Source: Atopostipes suicloacalis DSM 15692 (lineage in GTDB: Bacteria > Bacillota > Bacilli > Lactobacillales > Carnobacteriaceae_A). From it: a stretch of 64,000 bases of DNA. Of the stretch, positions 8,769-19,837 are shown one piece after another. The stretch lies in NCBI RefSeq assembly GCF_900129085.1, contig NZ_FQUF01000011.1, positions 1 through 64,000 of the forward strand, in the 5' to 3' direction. Under the pieces are notes generated by a model, which made no database searches, had not been told where the DNA came from, and was given only the letters and a program-made list of their open reading frames with translations. Numbering within the stretch: position 1 is the first letter of the stretch; each line of letters begins with the position of its first letter. Made by a program: the position numbers and the translations under genes.

Positions 8769-8818
8769 AAAACGAATAAATTTTTTGAAAAGTTTCTTTT
8801 GTATTCACTATAAATGAA

Positions 8819-8871
8819 TTGACCCTCGAAAGTTAGAGTAAAAAATCTAACTTTCGAGGGTCAATTTTTTT
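8819..8871 (+). terminator. Very strong bidirectional terminator
   Basis: A perfect 19-bp stem (8819-8837 with 8846-8864) with an 8-base loop is followed by seven T. On the reverse strand the loop and downstream bases also give a T-rich tail, so it probably ends both converging transcripts. Confidence 0.92.
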
Positions 8872-11800
8872 AGTCATTTGCTTTTAAGGCTTCGACCATA
8901 TCGATTCGTTTTAATTGATAGTGAATGACTAGCATCACGATAATGCTAAAGAGAATCGTCAATAAACTTGAGTAAAGATAACTACTCAAATGAATTTCGC
9001 GGCCAAAGACTAACATATCGACTTCCATCGTATCCATAATAAAGTCAGTGAGTAGAGTCCCAAAGCCTAAACCAACGAGAATACCAAGAATGGTTAAGAT
9101 AATATTTTCTCGGTAAATATATAAAGTCACTTCATGATCATGACTTCCTAAAACTTTTATGGTAGAAAGTTCACGCTGTCGCTCAGACACGTTGATATTG
9201 GTTAAATTATACAACACAATAAAGGCTAAGGCAGCTGCAGAAATAATAAGAATTTGAGTAATTAAATCAAGACTATCTAAAGTTCCGCTAAAGCTATGGG
9301 CAACATCTGAAACATAGTTGACGCCAATCACTTCATCTTCATCCATCAGCTCTCTACCTAATTCTGTTTCATCCAAAGCTTTTGGATCATATTCGATCAG
9401 TTCAAGATTGGGCTCTCCATTTGTTTCTCCTGTCATTTCTTCATAATAGGCAGGGGTCATGTAGAGGGTGTGACCGATATAATTCTCAACCACTCCTGCA
9501 ACAGCAACTTCCCATATCTCATCATTATCGCCAAGGATTTCTAACGTATCACCAGTCTCTACTTCAAATAATTGAGCCAGTTTTTGTGTGAGGTAAGCCC
9601 CTGAGTCGTCTAACGTATGCACCGTTTCGCTTTCATAATCCTTAAGTTTCACAAAATTATTTATTTGTGAAGGGTCATTTGGAACAAAGAGGGTGATTTC
9701 TTGTTCATTTAAGTCTTCTTTTTCAGCCGTGGCAGTGTCTTGTGTGACGAGTAAATGATCCTCAATTCGTTCATCTTTTTCAATGGTTTCGTTGAAGCTA
9801 TCAATTTCGTCTTTTTCTAGATTTGGATTCAGTGCGACATAAGCTTGAAATTGATAAATCTCGCCGTATTGAATGTCTGGAATGTCACCAATGGAATCAG
9901 AAATTCCAAAACCGGTCAGAATAAGCCCCGTACTTCCAGCTACGCCTAGAATCGTCATCAGCATCCGGGATTTATACCGAAAGACATTTCGGAACGTGAT
10001 CTTATAGTTAAAGCTAAGTCTTTTCCAAATAAAGGGCAGACGTTCTAACCAAATTCGTGAACCTTTTTTAGGTGCTTTTGGCTGAAGCAATATAGCAGCA
10101 TTACTTTTTAGAGAATGACGGACCGCTAATAAACTCGCGCCTACAGTAGACACAAAGGCTGCTACTAATGCAATACTTGTATACAAAGGATACCCTTGGA
10201 GAACCGTTTCTGGGAAATTATACATTGAACTGTAAGCAAAGAAAATGATATTCGGGATAAACATATAACCCACAATGAGCCCCAGTATCGACCCAATCGA
10301 AGTTGCCAAAACGGCATACGTAATAAACTTCGTTAAAATATGATGGTTCGCATAGCCTAAAGATTTCATAATCCCAATATACTCACGCTCTTCATCTACC
10401 ATCCGCGTCATTGTCGTAAATGAAATAAATATGGCAATGAGGAAGAAAAATACCGGAAACACCATAGCGATTATCGATAGACGTTCGGCATTGTCTTTAT
10501 ATTCTAAATAACCAGGATTATCTGATCGGTCATAAAGAAGGTATTCAGGTGCAGGCAAGTCGGCTAAATCTTGTTCCGCTTCTTTTAATTCTGCCCGTGC
10601 CTTTTTCATTTCTTTTTGCGCAGTTTCTTGTTCACTTTCGAAGGTTTCGAGTCCTTCTTGATAATCTGCTTCTCCTTTATTGAGCTCGGCTTCCGCTTCT
10701 TCTAACCCTGCTTCTGCATTAGTTGTTTCTGTTTCTAAGGTTCGTTTGGCTTGTTCAATTTCCTCAAAACCGGCATTGATTTGTTGACGTCCATCTTCGA
10801 TTTGAACAAAGCCTTCCTCGATTTGTTCGAGCCCATCGGACAGAGCCAATCGACCAGCGACTAATTCTTGTTCTTGCGCTTGTAGTTGCTCAAGTTGTGC
10901 TTGAAGCTCTTCTTTTTGCGCCATAAGCTGGTCTTCTTGTTGAAGGGGTGCGCTAACTTCCTCTCGTTTTTCTTCTAAGGTAGTGAGTTGTGCTTGCATT
11001 TCTTCAATGGTGTCTGGAGGCAATAAAGGATTTTCTAAAGCAGCTTCAAGTTCAGCAATTGCTTGGTCGATTTCTTCGATCCCTTGTAAAATAGCTTCGC
11101 GATTGCTCTCAATTTCAGCTAATCCAGTATTGATTTCCTCGACCCCTTGTTCTAACTGCTTTTTACCGGCTGCCATTTCTTCTTCGGCACCCTCTAAATT
11201 ATTGAGTTCAGTTTGTAGCTCTTCTCTTTGTTGAACAAGCGCTTGTTCTTGTGCATTTAAATTATTGAGCTCTTCTTGAAGCTGGGCTTCGTTTTGCTCG
11301 ATTTCATGACGTGCATTCGCTGTTTCATTTTTAAGTTCTGCTCGTCCTTCTTCAACTTCTGCCCATCCCTCATCGAGTTCTGTTCGGGCATCATCAAGTT
11401 CCACTTTTGCATCAGCTAACTCTTGTTCGCCTTCTTCAATTTCTGCCCAACCGTCATCAATTTCTTTTTGAATTTCATTTTTAATTTCTTCAGTTCGTCG
11501 AGTTTCTAGTTGTGTTAAACGTTCTTCTAATTCTGACTTTTTCTGTTCGATATCTGCATCATATTCTTCTGAATAAGCTTCATCGTTATCAGTGCCATCA
11601 ACCGTAAGATAAGCTTCACTTTGAAGCTCTGTATCGTAATCTTCTTCAGGGATTACACCAAATCCATTTAGCGTTCCACTTCCCATCGTCGTGTTCCCTC
11701 GAGAAGGGAGTTCAATAAATAGGGGACTGTGAACAAAACCGACAACTTCAAAGGTTTGCTGATGGAGATTTTTTTCGGGTTCGCCGACATCTTCGCCGTT

Positions 11801-12259
11801 TTTTAGGGTGATGGTTTCACCAATGTTTACATCGGAGAGAAAACCTTCGTTGGCATCAAGCGCAATTTCACCAGAAACTTCTGGGAGACGTCCATCAACA
11901 ACATAATAATCATTGATCTTTTGGCCGTCTTCTAAATCATAGTTGTATAAGCGAATGGTTTCAGAAGAATTTTCAAGGACAAAATCATTGGCTGAGTGAC
12001 TCTGAATGGTATAGCCGGAAAGATTATTTAGATCCGTTAAATCTTCATCGGTGAGTCCATAAGTAGACAGTACGCGAAAGTCCATTAGATGATGATCTGA
12101 AAAGTATTCGTCCGCTGTTTTCATCATATTCGGACCAGTAGCGCTTAAACCGACGTAAAAACCGACCCCCAAAAAGATGATAATTAAAATGGCAAGAAAT
12201 CGCATCACGGAATGGGAAAGCTCGCGGAAGGTGTCCTTCCAAATAGCTTTATACTGCAT
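8870..12259 (-). CDS. Large FtsX-like ABC transporter permease with central coiled coil
   Basis: The 1129-residue product has an N-terminal membrane helix (FLAILIIIFLGVGFYVG), an extracellular region, and then a very long Glu/Gln-rich coiled coil (about residues 235-590). That is followed by FtsX-type membrane helices (SIIAMVFPVFFFLIAIF), a second extracellular domain and a last FtsX helix set. It is the membrane half of a MacB-type mechanotransmission or export system with the ATPase gene just upstream. The coiled coil contains repeating ELxxG/IxxG heptad-like units. AGAGGAGG precedes the ATG. Homologous exporters handle antimicrobial peptides or lipids; the substrate here is unknown. Confidence 0.85.
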   Translation of the reverse strand: MQYKAIWKDTFRELSHSVMRFLAILIIIFLGVGFYVGLSATGPNMMKTADEYFSDHHLMDFRVLSTYGLTDEDLTDLNNLSGYTIQSHSANDFVLENSSETIRLYNYDLEDGQKINDYYVVDGRLPEVSGEIALDANEGFLSDVNIGETITLKNGEDVGEPEKNLHQQTFEVVGFVHSPLFIELPSRGNTTMGSGTLNGFGVIPEEDYDTELQSEAYLTVDGTDNDEAYSEEYDADIEQKKSELEERLTQLETRRTEEIKNEIQKEIDDGWAEIEEGEQELADAKVELDDARTELDEGWAEVEEGRAELKNETANARHEIEQNEAQLQEELNNLNAQEQALVQQREELQTELNNLEGAEEEMAAGKKQLEQGVEEINTGLAEIESNREAILQGIEEIDQAIAELEAALENPLLPPDTIEEMQAQLTTLEEKREEVSAPLQQEDQLMAQKEELQAQLEQLQAQEQELVAGRLALSDGLEQIEEGFVQIEDGRQQINAGFEEIEQAKRTLETETTNAEAGLEEAEAELNKGEADYQEGLETFESEQETAQKEMKKARAELKEAEQDLADLPAPEYLLYDRSDNPGYLEYKDNAERLSIIAMVFPVFFFLIAIFISFTTMTRMVDEEREYIGIMKSLGYANHHILTKFITYAVLATSIGSILGLIVGYMFIPNIIFFAYSSMYNFPETVLQGYPLYTSIALVAAFVSTVGASLLAVRHSLKSNAAILLQPKAPKKGSRIWLERLPFIWKRLSFNYKITFRNVFRYKSRMLMTILGVAGSTGLILTGFGISDSIGDIPDIQYGEIYQFQAYVALNPNLEKDEIDSFNETIEKDERIEDHLLVTQDTATAEKEDLNEQEITLFVPNDPSQINNFVKLKDYESETVHTLDDSGAYLTQKLAQLFEVETGDTLEILGDNDEIWEVAVAGVVENYIGHTLYMTPAYYEEMTGETNGEPNLELIEYDPKALDETELGRELMDEDEVIGVNYVSDVAHSFSGTLDSLDLITQILIISAAALAFIVLYNLTNINVSERQRELSTIKVLGSHDHEVTLYIYRENIILTILGILVGLGFGTLLTDFIMDTMEVDMLVFGREIHLSSYLYSSLLTILFSIIVMLVIHYQLKRIDMVEALKAND

Positions 12260-12289
12260 AATTGACCTCCTCTTGTAAAAAGTATTGTC

Positions 12290-12991
12290 TTACCATTCAA
12301 TATCAGCAATTGGTGTTGGGTGTTCATTGTATTCATTTGTTAACACTTTCGCGTCACTAATATCAATGACCCGATCCGCCATGGGGGTTAATGCTCGGTT
12401 ATGAGTAATGACTAAAACAGTCGCGTTGTACAGTTCCTTGGATTGGTACAAAAGGGATAAGACTTGTTTCCCTGTTTGATAGTCAAGCGCGCCAGTCGGC
12501 TCATCACATAAAAGTAGCTTCGGTTTTTTAACGAGTGCTCGAGCGATCGCTACTCGCTGTTGTTCGCCTCCTGAAAGTTGCGCCGGAAAGTTATTTATTC
12601 GGTGGCCTAAACCTACTGCTTCAACAACTTCTTCTGGATTTAAAGGATGATCAACTAGTTCTGCAGCCATCTCAACATTTTCTAAGGTCGTTAAATTTGG
12701 AATTAAATTATAATTTTGGAAAATAAACCCAATATCTTCTCGTCGATAATTGGTTAATTGTTTTTCGTTAAATTGGGCGATATCCGTCCCATCAATTAAA
12801 ATCTGCCCTTCATCCGGGGTATCCATACCCCCTAAAATATTTAATAAAGTAGATTTGCCCGCGCCACTCGGTCCTACAATAATCGCAAATTCATTTTCAG
12901 CAATTGAAAAAGACACTTTGTCATTTGCGGCAATTTGGGTGTCCCCTTCACCGTAAAATTTCGATTCATTCATTACATCAATATAAGACAT
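12290..12991 (-). CDS. ABC transporter ATP-binding protein (MacB/LolD type)
   Basis: The 233-residue ATPase has Walker A GPSGAGKS (40-47), the signature LSGGEQQR (139-146) and Walker B LLLCDEPT (159-166), followed by the usual GALD and an H-loop in VITHN. It is the partner of the 1129-residue permease, whose gene starts 30 bases downstream, so the two form one operon. AAAGAGGTG lies ahead of the ATG. Transcription starts from the intergenic region shared with the divergent TetR gene, which is the likely regulator. Confidence 0.92.
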   Translation of the reverse strand: MSYIDVMNESKFYGEGDTQIAANDKVSFSIAENEFAIIVGPSGAGKSTLLNILGGMDTPDEGQILIDGTDIAQFNEKQLTNYRREDIGFIFQNYNLIPNLTTLENVEMAAELVDHPLNPEEVVEAVGLGHRINNFPAQLSGGEQQRVAIARALVKKPKLLLCDEPTGALDYQTGKQVLSLLYQSKELYNATVLVITHNRALTPMADRVIDISDAKVLTNEYNEHPTPIADIEW

Positions 12992-13070
12992 CTTTTCACC
13001 TCTTTAAATACGAGTTATTCTTCCTTTTATATTTTGTTTAGTTGACTAAGCTCCATAAAATTAAGGAGTC

Positions 13071-13134
13071 TTGCAATTTCTTACATAAATTATTATAATC
13101 AACATGGCGTATGATAACAACCATCAGTGTTGGA
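13071..13134. promoter_or_regulatory. Overlapping divergent promoters and palindrome between tetR-like gene and ABC operon
   Basis: Forward promoter: TTGCAA (13071-13076), 17-bp spacer, TATAAT (13094-13099). Reverse promoter: TTGTTA (complement of 13115-13120), 17-bp spacer, TATAAT (complement of 13092-13097). The two share the same -10 region. An imperfect dyad with CAACA and TGTTG outer arms and TGG/CCA inner arms spans 13101-13133. A repressor bound there would cover both promoters. Confidence 0.6.
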
Positions 13135-13200
13135 AAAATGTTGTTTAAAAGTGTTTGAATATGTAGTAGAAGGAAAAAGAACAAAATGGAGGGGAAAAGA

Positions 13201-13752
13201 ATGAAGCAGAAAAAAATGGATCGTCGAGTGAAATACACACTTCGCACATTAAAAGAAGCGATGATTGAATTGTTGCAAGAAGAACATATTAGTAAAATTT
13301 CAGTGGTTGCTTTATGTGAGCTAGCAGATGTAAATCGCAGTACTTTTTATGCACACTTTCAAGATCAATATGACTTATTGCAATACATTACCGAAGAAGC
13401 GCTAAAGGATATTCAAAGTCATTTACAAGACCTTAATCGAAATTGGGATGCGGATCGTACTGTACAAGCGTTGAACCAAATTTTAGATTATGTAAAAGAG
13501 AATGCGGATGTCTTTAAAGCCTTATTAAGTGATAATTGTGACCCTGATATTCAACATAAAGTAATGAGTATGACAGAAATCGTCTCAATCAAAGACTATC
13601 AAGAATTGGATGAACGAACAAAAAATTATGTTCTTTCATTCCAACTTACGGGCTGTATTAGCATCTTACATAAGTGGCTAAACGATGGAACGCCAGAAAC
13701 TACGGAGGAAATGAGCAACTTAATTTTAAAGTTGACAGGGAAAATAGAGTAG
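13201..13752 (+). CDS. TetR family transcriptional regulator
   Basis: A 183-residue protein with an N-terminal TetR helix-turn-helix (about residues 14-60; ISVVALCELADVNRSTFYAHFQDQYDLL) and a C-terminal region with the TetR_C features of the dihydroxyacetone-kinase-activator-like branch. It is divergent from the ABC exporter and shares its promoter region, so it probably represses that operon and itself until a ligand, likely an exporter substrate, releases it. The start is ATG 13201 because GGAGGGGAAAAG directly upstream is its ribosome-binding site; the ATG at 13186 is part of that site. Confidence 0.85.
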   Translation: MKQKKMDRRVKYTLRTLKEAMIELLQEEHISKISVVALCELADVNRSTFYAHFQDQYDLLQYITEEALKDIQSHLQDLNRNWDADRTVQALNQILDYVKENADVFKALLSDNCDPDIQHKVMSMTEIVSIKDYQELDERTKNYVLSFQLTGCISILHKWLNDGTPETTEEMSNLILKLTGKIE

Positions 13753-13780
13753 AGGAACAAAGACGAGATAAAGAGAAGTT

Positions 13781-14221
13781 TTATTCCTCTAATAATTGTT
13801 TAAAAAAGGAAACAAACTGTTGCCGGTTCGCTTCTGTGAAAGGTTTTGGTCCTTTCGTGCGCTCGCCACTTTTTCTTTTGAGTGCTCCTAAATGACGATT
13901 TTGAAGCAAACGTTCAATGTTCTCATTTGTATATTCATAACCTAAATGGTGAGCTACTCGGCAACCTTTAGGCAGAAGGAGCGAAGCTAGGCCATAGTCT
14001 TGTGTAATGACGATATCTCCTTTATTTGCAAGTTGAACAATTTTAAAATCCGCACGATCTGCTCCTTTTTCGACATAAATAGTCTTCACATAGTCAGGAT
14101 AAGACGCTAAAGAATAGTGTGCAATGTTTGAAACAAAAACGACAGGCAAGTTATATTCTCCGGCAAGTTGAATCACTTCATTTTTAACAGGTGCAGCATC
14201 CGCATCTACGATTATTTTCAT
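13781..14221 (-). CDS. YaiI/YqxD family protein (DUF188)
   Basis: The 146-residue product matches the YqxD/YaiI family throughout: MKIIVDADAAPVKNE, SNIAHYS, VEKGADRADFKI, DIVITQDYGLASLLL, and the Lys/Arg-rich stretch ending KGPKPFTEANRQQF. The fold is PIN-like with conserved acidic residues, suggesting a nuclease-related role, but no function is established that I know of. The start is ATG 14221, 9 bases after AAAGG; a TTG at 14230 is in frame but too close to that site. It converges with the TetR gene, only 28 bases apart. Confidence 0.85.
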   Translation of the reverse strand: MKIIVDADAAPVKNEVIQLAGEYNLPVVFVSNIAHYSLASYPDYVKTIYVEKGADRADFKIVQLANKGDIVITQDYGLASLLLPKGCRVAHHLGYEYTNENIERLLQNRHLGALKRKSGERTKGPKPFTEANRQQFVSFFKQLLEE

Positions 14222-14251
14222 AACAATCAACCTTTCTTTTAAACGTTCAAA

Positions 14252-14306
14252 AATAAAACACTCCTACTTAGTATAGAATAAATACTAAGAATCAGAGCGT
14301 TTTTTA
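14252..14306 (-). terminator. Terminator of the glycolipid glycosyltransferase operon
   Basis: Read on the reverse strand, an interrupted stem (AACGCTC with GAGTGTT, then CTTAGTAT with ATACTAAG) around a 7-base loop is followed by TTTTATTTTT. It lies directly after the stop of the last glycosyltransferase gene. Confidence 0.75.
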
Positions 14307-15335
14307 TTCTTTATTTGTAAAAACTTCTTGAGAGTCTTGGTGGAGGACTTTTGCATAGAACGTTTTAAGCTTTGAGCCAATTGAAGGAATACTTTTTTTC
14401 GAAACTTCCTGATAGCCTTCATCGACTAAAGAAGGTATCTTCTCTTCAAATAAAGCCTCTATGATCGACTGAAAGGCCTCAATATCGGTTCCTTTATAAA
14501 TATTAACCCCATCTACATAATCAGGATTAAATACTGGGATATCACGGATAAGAGTGTCGGTTTTACTAGCTAAAGCTTCTAATAAAACAATTCCTTCTGT
14601 CTCTTCGTGGGTTAAAAAAACATACAAATCACAAGCTTGATACGCTACACGCAAGGCTTCTCGATCGATATAGCCTGGAAACTGGAGATTAGGTAAGTCT
14701 GTTTGAAGTGCTGCGGAAATCTCTTTCGGCAAAAAACGAGGATCCATGTAACCAAACCAAATAAATTGAATGGTTGGGAATCGTTTAGCTAGTTCGACAA
14801 AATCAAGAATGCCTTTCCGTTTAATCGGCAATCCTACAGATAGAATCAATTTTTCCTCTGGCTTAATATGGTATTCTTTTCTGAATGCACGATCTTCTTC
14901 AGCGTTGCTTTTCCAATAATTAAGATCAATCCCATTTGAAAGGACTTCAATGGGTCTTTTTACGCCCTCTTTTATCAGTAAAGTTTTCGAATATTCAGAA
15001 GGAGTAAGCACTAAATCAGCGGTGTTATAACATTTTTTAATCCACCAGCCAAATAAAGAAGACAGAGCATTGGCGAAAATAAAAGAATTTTTAAAGTCTT
15101 CTTTCGTTGAATGGGCGTGATAAACCACTTTTTTTCCTTCACTTTTTGCCTTTTTTGCTCTTAGAAAAGACTTAAGAAAAACAGTGTTTATATGAAGGAG
15201 TTCGTAAGGTTCATCACCTGTTAATGTGTACGGAATCTGCGCTTCATCTAAGGCCATTTGTTGATGCTCAATTGCTCGTCCTACACCACTTTGCTTAATT
15301 TGGTTGAGATAATCACTACATAAATAAACACGCAT
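14304..15335 (-). CDS. Glycosyltransferase family 4, probable glycolipid (LTA anchor) synthase
   Basis: The 343-residue GT-B enzyme starts MRVYLCSDYLNQIKQSGVGRAIEHQ, with the SGVGRA segment seen in diacylglycerol glucosyltransferases of streptococci and enterococci. The C-terminal half has the GT4 nucleotide-sugar site, SVGLPIKRKGILDFVELAK and the acidic pair in HEETEGIVLLEALA. It is the last gene of a three-gene operon with another GT4 and a VTT-family membrane protein. In related bacteria such pairs build the mono- and di-hexosyl-diacylglycerol that anchors lipoteichoic acid. Which step this enzyme takes is inference. ATG 15335 is preferred over GTG 15341 because AAAGGGG is 7 bases upstream. 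Confidence 0.72.
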   Translation of the reverse strand: MRVYLCSDYLNQIKQSGVGRAIEHQQMALDEAQIPYTLTGDEPYELLHINTVFLKSFLRAKKAKSEGKKVVYHAHSTKEDFKNSFIFANALSSLFGWWIKKCYNTADLVLTPSEYSKTLLIKEGVKRPIEVLSNGIDLNYWKSNAEEDRAFRKEYHIKPEEKLILSVGLPIKRKGILDFVELAKRFPTIQFIWFGYMDPRFLPKEISAALQTDLPNLQFPGYIDREALRVAYQACDLYVFLTHEETEGIVLLEALASKTDTLIRDIPVFNPDYVDGVNIYKGTDIEAFQSIIEALFEEKIPSLVDEGYQEVSKKSIPSIGSKLKTFYAKVLHQDSQEVFTNKE

Positions 15336-15347
15336 TTTCACACCCCT

Positions 15348-15992
15348 TTAATTAAAAAACTGGAAGAAAAGAGTTAGCATCCCCATCGTTCCGTAAGAGT
15401 AGATGAATAGAGTAAATGGTTTACCTGTTGTTAAAATTAACAAATATTTATAGAAAGAAATATTTGAAAGTCCCGCTAAATAGCATAAAAAGTCTGCTGG
15501 AGAGAAGGGGAAGAACATACCAAAAGTGAATAATTTATCAAAACGGTTCTTTTCATCCAGCCAAGTGATATATTTATTGAACTGTTTTTCATCGATAATC
15601 ATTTCAACTAAAGGACGACCAAATTTTCTAGCTAACATAAAATTCATGACGGATCCCACCATAATACCAATGAAATTTAAGACAAAACCATACCCCATAC
15701 CAAAAATCATCGTCCCCATAGGAATCGTTAATGCTCCTGGAATAATCGGGATCACTGTTTGGATGATTTGAATCAAAATAAAACCAATAGGTGCAGCAGG
15801 TCCCAATGTAGCTAGTAGATCTCTTAGTGCTTCTTCTTGAGTGAATACTTGACTTTTAAAGCCCCAATATAAAGCATACAACGTTAGAACGATGCCTAAT
15901 AGATTTAATAAATGGAGACCAAATTGAACTATTTCTTTATGCTTATCTTGAGTATGGACTTGTGAAAAATCCTCTGGGAATTGTTGGGACAT
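15348..15992 (-). CDS. TVP38/TMEM64 (VTT/DedA-like) family membrane protein
   Basis: A 214-residue membrane protein with several hydrophobic segments and the VTT core: PIIPGALTIPMGTMIFGMGYG, then GRPLVEMIIDEKQF, and FPFSPADFLCYLAGLSNISFYKYL. VTT/DedA relatives include lipid scramblases and undecaprenyl-phosphate transporters. Sandwiched 12 bases from one glycosyltransferase gene and about 30 from the other, it may move the glycolipid or its lipid substrate across the membrane; this is inference from context. GGAGGTGG precedes the ATG. Confidence 0.78.
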   Translation of the reverse strand: MSQQFPEDFSQVHTQDKHKEIVQFGLHLLNLLGIVLTLYALYWGFKSQVFTQEEALRDLLATLGPAAPIGFILIQIIQTVIPIIPGALTIPMGTMIFGMGYGFVLNFIGIMVGSVMNFMLARKFGRPLVEMIIDEKQFNKYITWLDEKNRFDKLFTFGMFFPFSPADFLCYLAGLSNISFYKYLLILTTGKPFTLFIYSYGTMGMLTLFFQFFN

Positions 15993-16023
15993 CTTTACTC
16001 CACCTCCAATTTATTGAATGATT

Positions 16024-17202
16024 TTACCGGTTTATTTGCATCAGTGAGTGTGTGGGAAAAGATTCAATAACCTCTTCATAAATTTGCTCCACCTGTTCCC
16101 CAAATGAAGTAGAAGAATAATGCGTGTTCGCAAAATTTCTGGCAAATGTCTCCATCTCATGAGAAACATTCGACTGCTGAATCAAAGTATACAAACAAGC
16201 TTCAAATTCTTTAAATGACCGATATTGAAAACCATTTTTACCATCAATAATGACATTTTCAATCGATTCATCCGCTCGACACAACACCGGAAGTCCACTG
16301 GCAAGCGCTTCGATATAAGTCAATCCTTGGGTTTCACTTGTTGAAGCACTGACGAAGAAATCCGCTACTTGATAATAAATTGGCACATCTTTGGGTGCAA
16401 TCATCCCAGTAAAAATAACTTGCTTTTCTAAGCCCAGCTCTTTTGTATATTGGCGAAGATGATAATGATTCGGTCCATCCCCAACAATTAAAAAATAAGG
16501 CTTTGTCTTAATCATGGATAAAAAATAAAGAAGCTCCTCAATATTTTTCTCTTTCCCTAAACGACCCAAAGAAACCATCAAAAAGGCATCTTTTGGTATC
16601 CCATAACGTCGTCTTAAATTCGCTAACTGCTCTTTACTTGCTCTGTTTTGGAAGTGATTAAGTTCAATCCCCGTCGGAATGACACGAATGGGTTTTTCGA
16701 CTTCATACTCTGTTAATAACCGGGCGACCTTATTCGTGGGGGCAATGATTGCCTGCGCCTCTTTTAATCGTGTTTTAGTGAAGAGGGCGACAATCTTTCG
16801 ACCCATCTTCTTGCTTGGAGAAAAGTAGTGCGTGTAATCCTCATAGACGGTATGGTACGTGTGAATGATAGGGATTGGCAGATAATGTGTAATGTACTTT
16901 GCCATCTGAAATGCACTAAATTCACTTTGCGTATGAATGATATCGGGTTTCCAGTGAATAATCTCGGTTAAAATCGGACGATCACGGAAAAAACGCACGC
17001 GTGCGCCTGGATAAATTTTATTGACGTTCATGGAAGAAATGGCATAAATATCTTGGTCCATATCAATGTAGCCAATATCTGAAAGAGTCAGAACGCGAAC
17101 ATCATGGCCTAAACTTTCCAAAGACCGCTTCAACGAAACAGTAGATGTGACTACGCCATTCACTGCAGGTAAATATAAATCGGTTGCAAGTAGAATTTTC
17201 AT
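16024..17202 (-). CDS. Glycosyltransferase family 4, probable diacylglycerol glucosyltransferase (LafA/BgsB type)
   Basis: The 392-residue GT-B protein begins MKILLATDLYLPAVNGVVTS, the N terminus typical of 1,2-diacylglycerol 3-glucosyltransferases, followed by HTYHTVYEDYTHYF, VIPTGIELNHF, LGRLGKEKNIEELL and the GT4 acidic motif near SETQGLTYIEALASGLPV. It should act on the inner membrane face using UDP-glucose and diacylglycerol. It is the first gene of the operon with the VTT-family and second GT4 genes. AAAGGAA precedes the ATG. Sugar and acceptor are inferred from family and context. Confidence 0.78.
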   Translation of the reverse strand: MKILLATDLYLPAVNGVVTSTVSLKRSLESLGHDVRVLTLSDIGYIDMDQDIYAISSMNVNKIYPGARVRFFRDRPILTEIIHWKPDIIHTQSEFSAFQMAKYITHYLPIPIIHTYHTVYEDYTHYFSPSKKMGRKIVALFTKTRLKEAQAIIAPTNKVARLLTEYEVEKPIRVIPTGIELNHFQNRASKEQLANLRRRYGIPKDAFLMVSLGRLGKEKNIEELLYFLSMIKTKPYFLIVGDGPNHYHLRQYTKELGLEKQVIFTGMIAPKDVPIYYQVADFFVSASTSETQGLTYIEALASGLPVLCRADESIENVIIDGKNGFQYRSFKEFEACLYTLIQQSNVSHEMETFARNFANTHYSSTSFGEQVEQIYEEVIESFPTHSLMQINR

Positions 17203-18721
<1,519 letters not shown>

Positions 18722-18772
18722 TCCACACATATAAAAATACAAAGTAAATTTGAAAAGGAAGAAGGCATATAA

Positions 18773-19657
18773 ATGGAGCGAATTAGTCGAGAACAGGTCA
18801 TTTATGAGATGAATAAAGAGAATAAGCCGGTATTAACCGTTGAAAGTGGCGCTACAGTCGTTTTTGAAACGCAAGATTGCTTTTCAGGAGATGTTCAATC
18901 AGAAAAGGATACGGTCAGCGATATTGATTTTTCAACCGTGAATCCGGCAACCGGTCCATTATATGTCCAAGGAGCAGAGCCAGGAGATACTTTGAAAGTT
19001 AGCCTGAATCGAATGAAGATTGCCAACAAAGGTTCCGTCCTGACCGCACCAGGTTTAGGAATGTTAGCGGATGGGATTGAAAAAGAAGAGACCGTTATGG
19101 GAGAAGTCAAAAAAGAGGGAACGCTTTACAAAGGCTTTAATATCCCCCTAACAAAAATGGTTGGTGTAATTGGTACCGCACCTGCAGGAGAAGGGGTCAA
19201 CACGGGAACGCCACATGATCACGGCGGGAACTTAGACACCACTTTATTAACTGAAGGAGCTACTTTATATCTACCTGTCAACGTGGATGGAGCCTTATTA
19301 GCCATGGGTGACATGCATTCATCCATGGGCGATGGCGAGATTATGGGATCAGGGTTAGAAGTTGCTGGTGAAGTTGAAGTGACCGTCGAAGTTCTGAAAG
19401 ATTCCTCTTTACCCCTACCTTTTGTGGAAACAGAGGAAGTATACGCCACTCTCGCCTCCCGAGAAACCATGGAAGAAGCCAGTCAAGTCGCGATTAATAA
19501 CATGGTCGATGTGCTGAGAAGTAAAACAGATCTCACTTTCAACCAAGCCGGGATGTTTTTATCTCTAGCGGGAGATTTAAAAGTTTCTCAAGTAGTCAAT
19601 CCGAATAAAACCATGCGCGTCGAAGTCAAAAAAGAAGTGCTCCATTCCAAAAAATAA
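18773..19657 (+). CDS. Acetamidase/formamidase family protein
   Basis: A 294-residue protein of the FmdA/AmdA family, recognised by VNPATGPLYVQGAEPGDTL, GVIGTAPAGEGVNTGTPHDH, GGNLDTT and LAMGDMHSSMGDGEIMGSGLEVAGEV. These include the metal- and substrate-site histidines and acidic residues of the family, which hydrolyses short amides to ammonia and a carboxylate. Length is normal for the short bacterial form. AAGGAAGAAGG precedes the ATG. The physiological amide is unknown. A terminator follows. Confidence 0.85.
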   Translation: MERISREQVIYEMNKENKPVLTVESGATVVFETQDCFSGDVQSEKDTVSDIDFSTVNPATGPLYVQGAEPGDTLKVSLNRMKIANKGSVLTAPGLGMLADGIEKEETVMGEVKKEGTLYKGFNIPLTKMVGVIGTAPAGEGVNTGTPHDHGGNLDTTLLTEGATLYLPVNVDGALLAMGDMHSSMGDGEIMGSGLEVAGEVEVTVEVLKDSSLPLPFVETEEVYATLASRETMEEASQVAINNMVDVLRSKTDLTFNQAGMFLSLAGDLKVSQVVNPNKTMRVEVKKEVLHSKK

Positions 19658-19685
19658 CCCCCATAAAATGATGAAGAATGAACCG

Positions 19686-19732
19686 TCAGGATGCTCTTGC
19701 TTTGTGATACAAAGAGTGTCCTGATTATTTTT
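19686..19732 (+). terminator. Rho-independent terminator after the acetamidase-family gene
   Basis: A 13-bp stem with two G-T pairs (19686-19698 with 19712-19724) and a 13-base loop is followed by TTATTTTT. Confidence 0.82.
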
Positions 19733-19837
19733 GAAGGCGGGTAAAGACCAATGTCAGAATCGTATTTCAATTAGTGGGAATGTCCGGTAGACTATAGGTA
19801 AGAATGCAATCGAGAAAAAGAAAAGAGAGATGGATGT

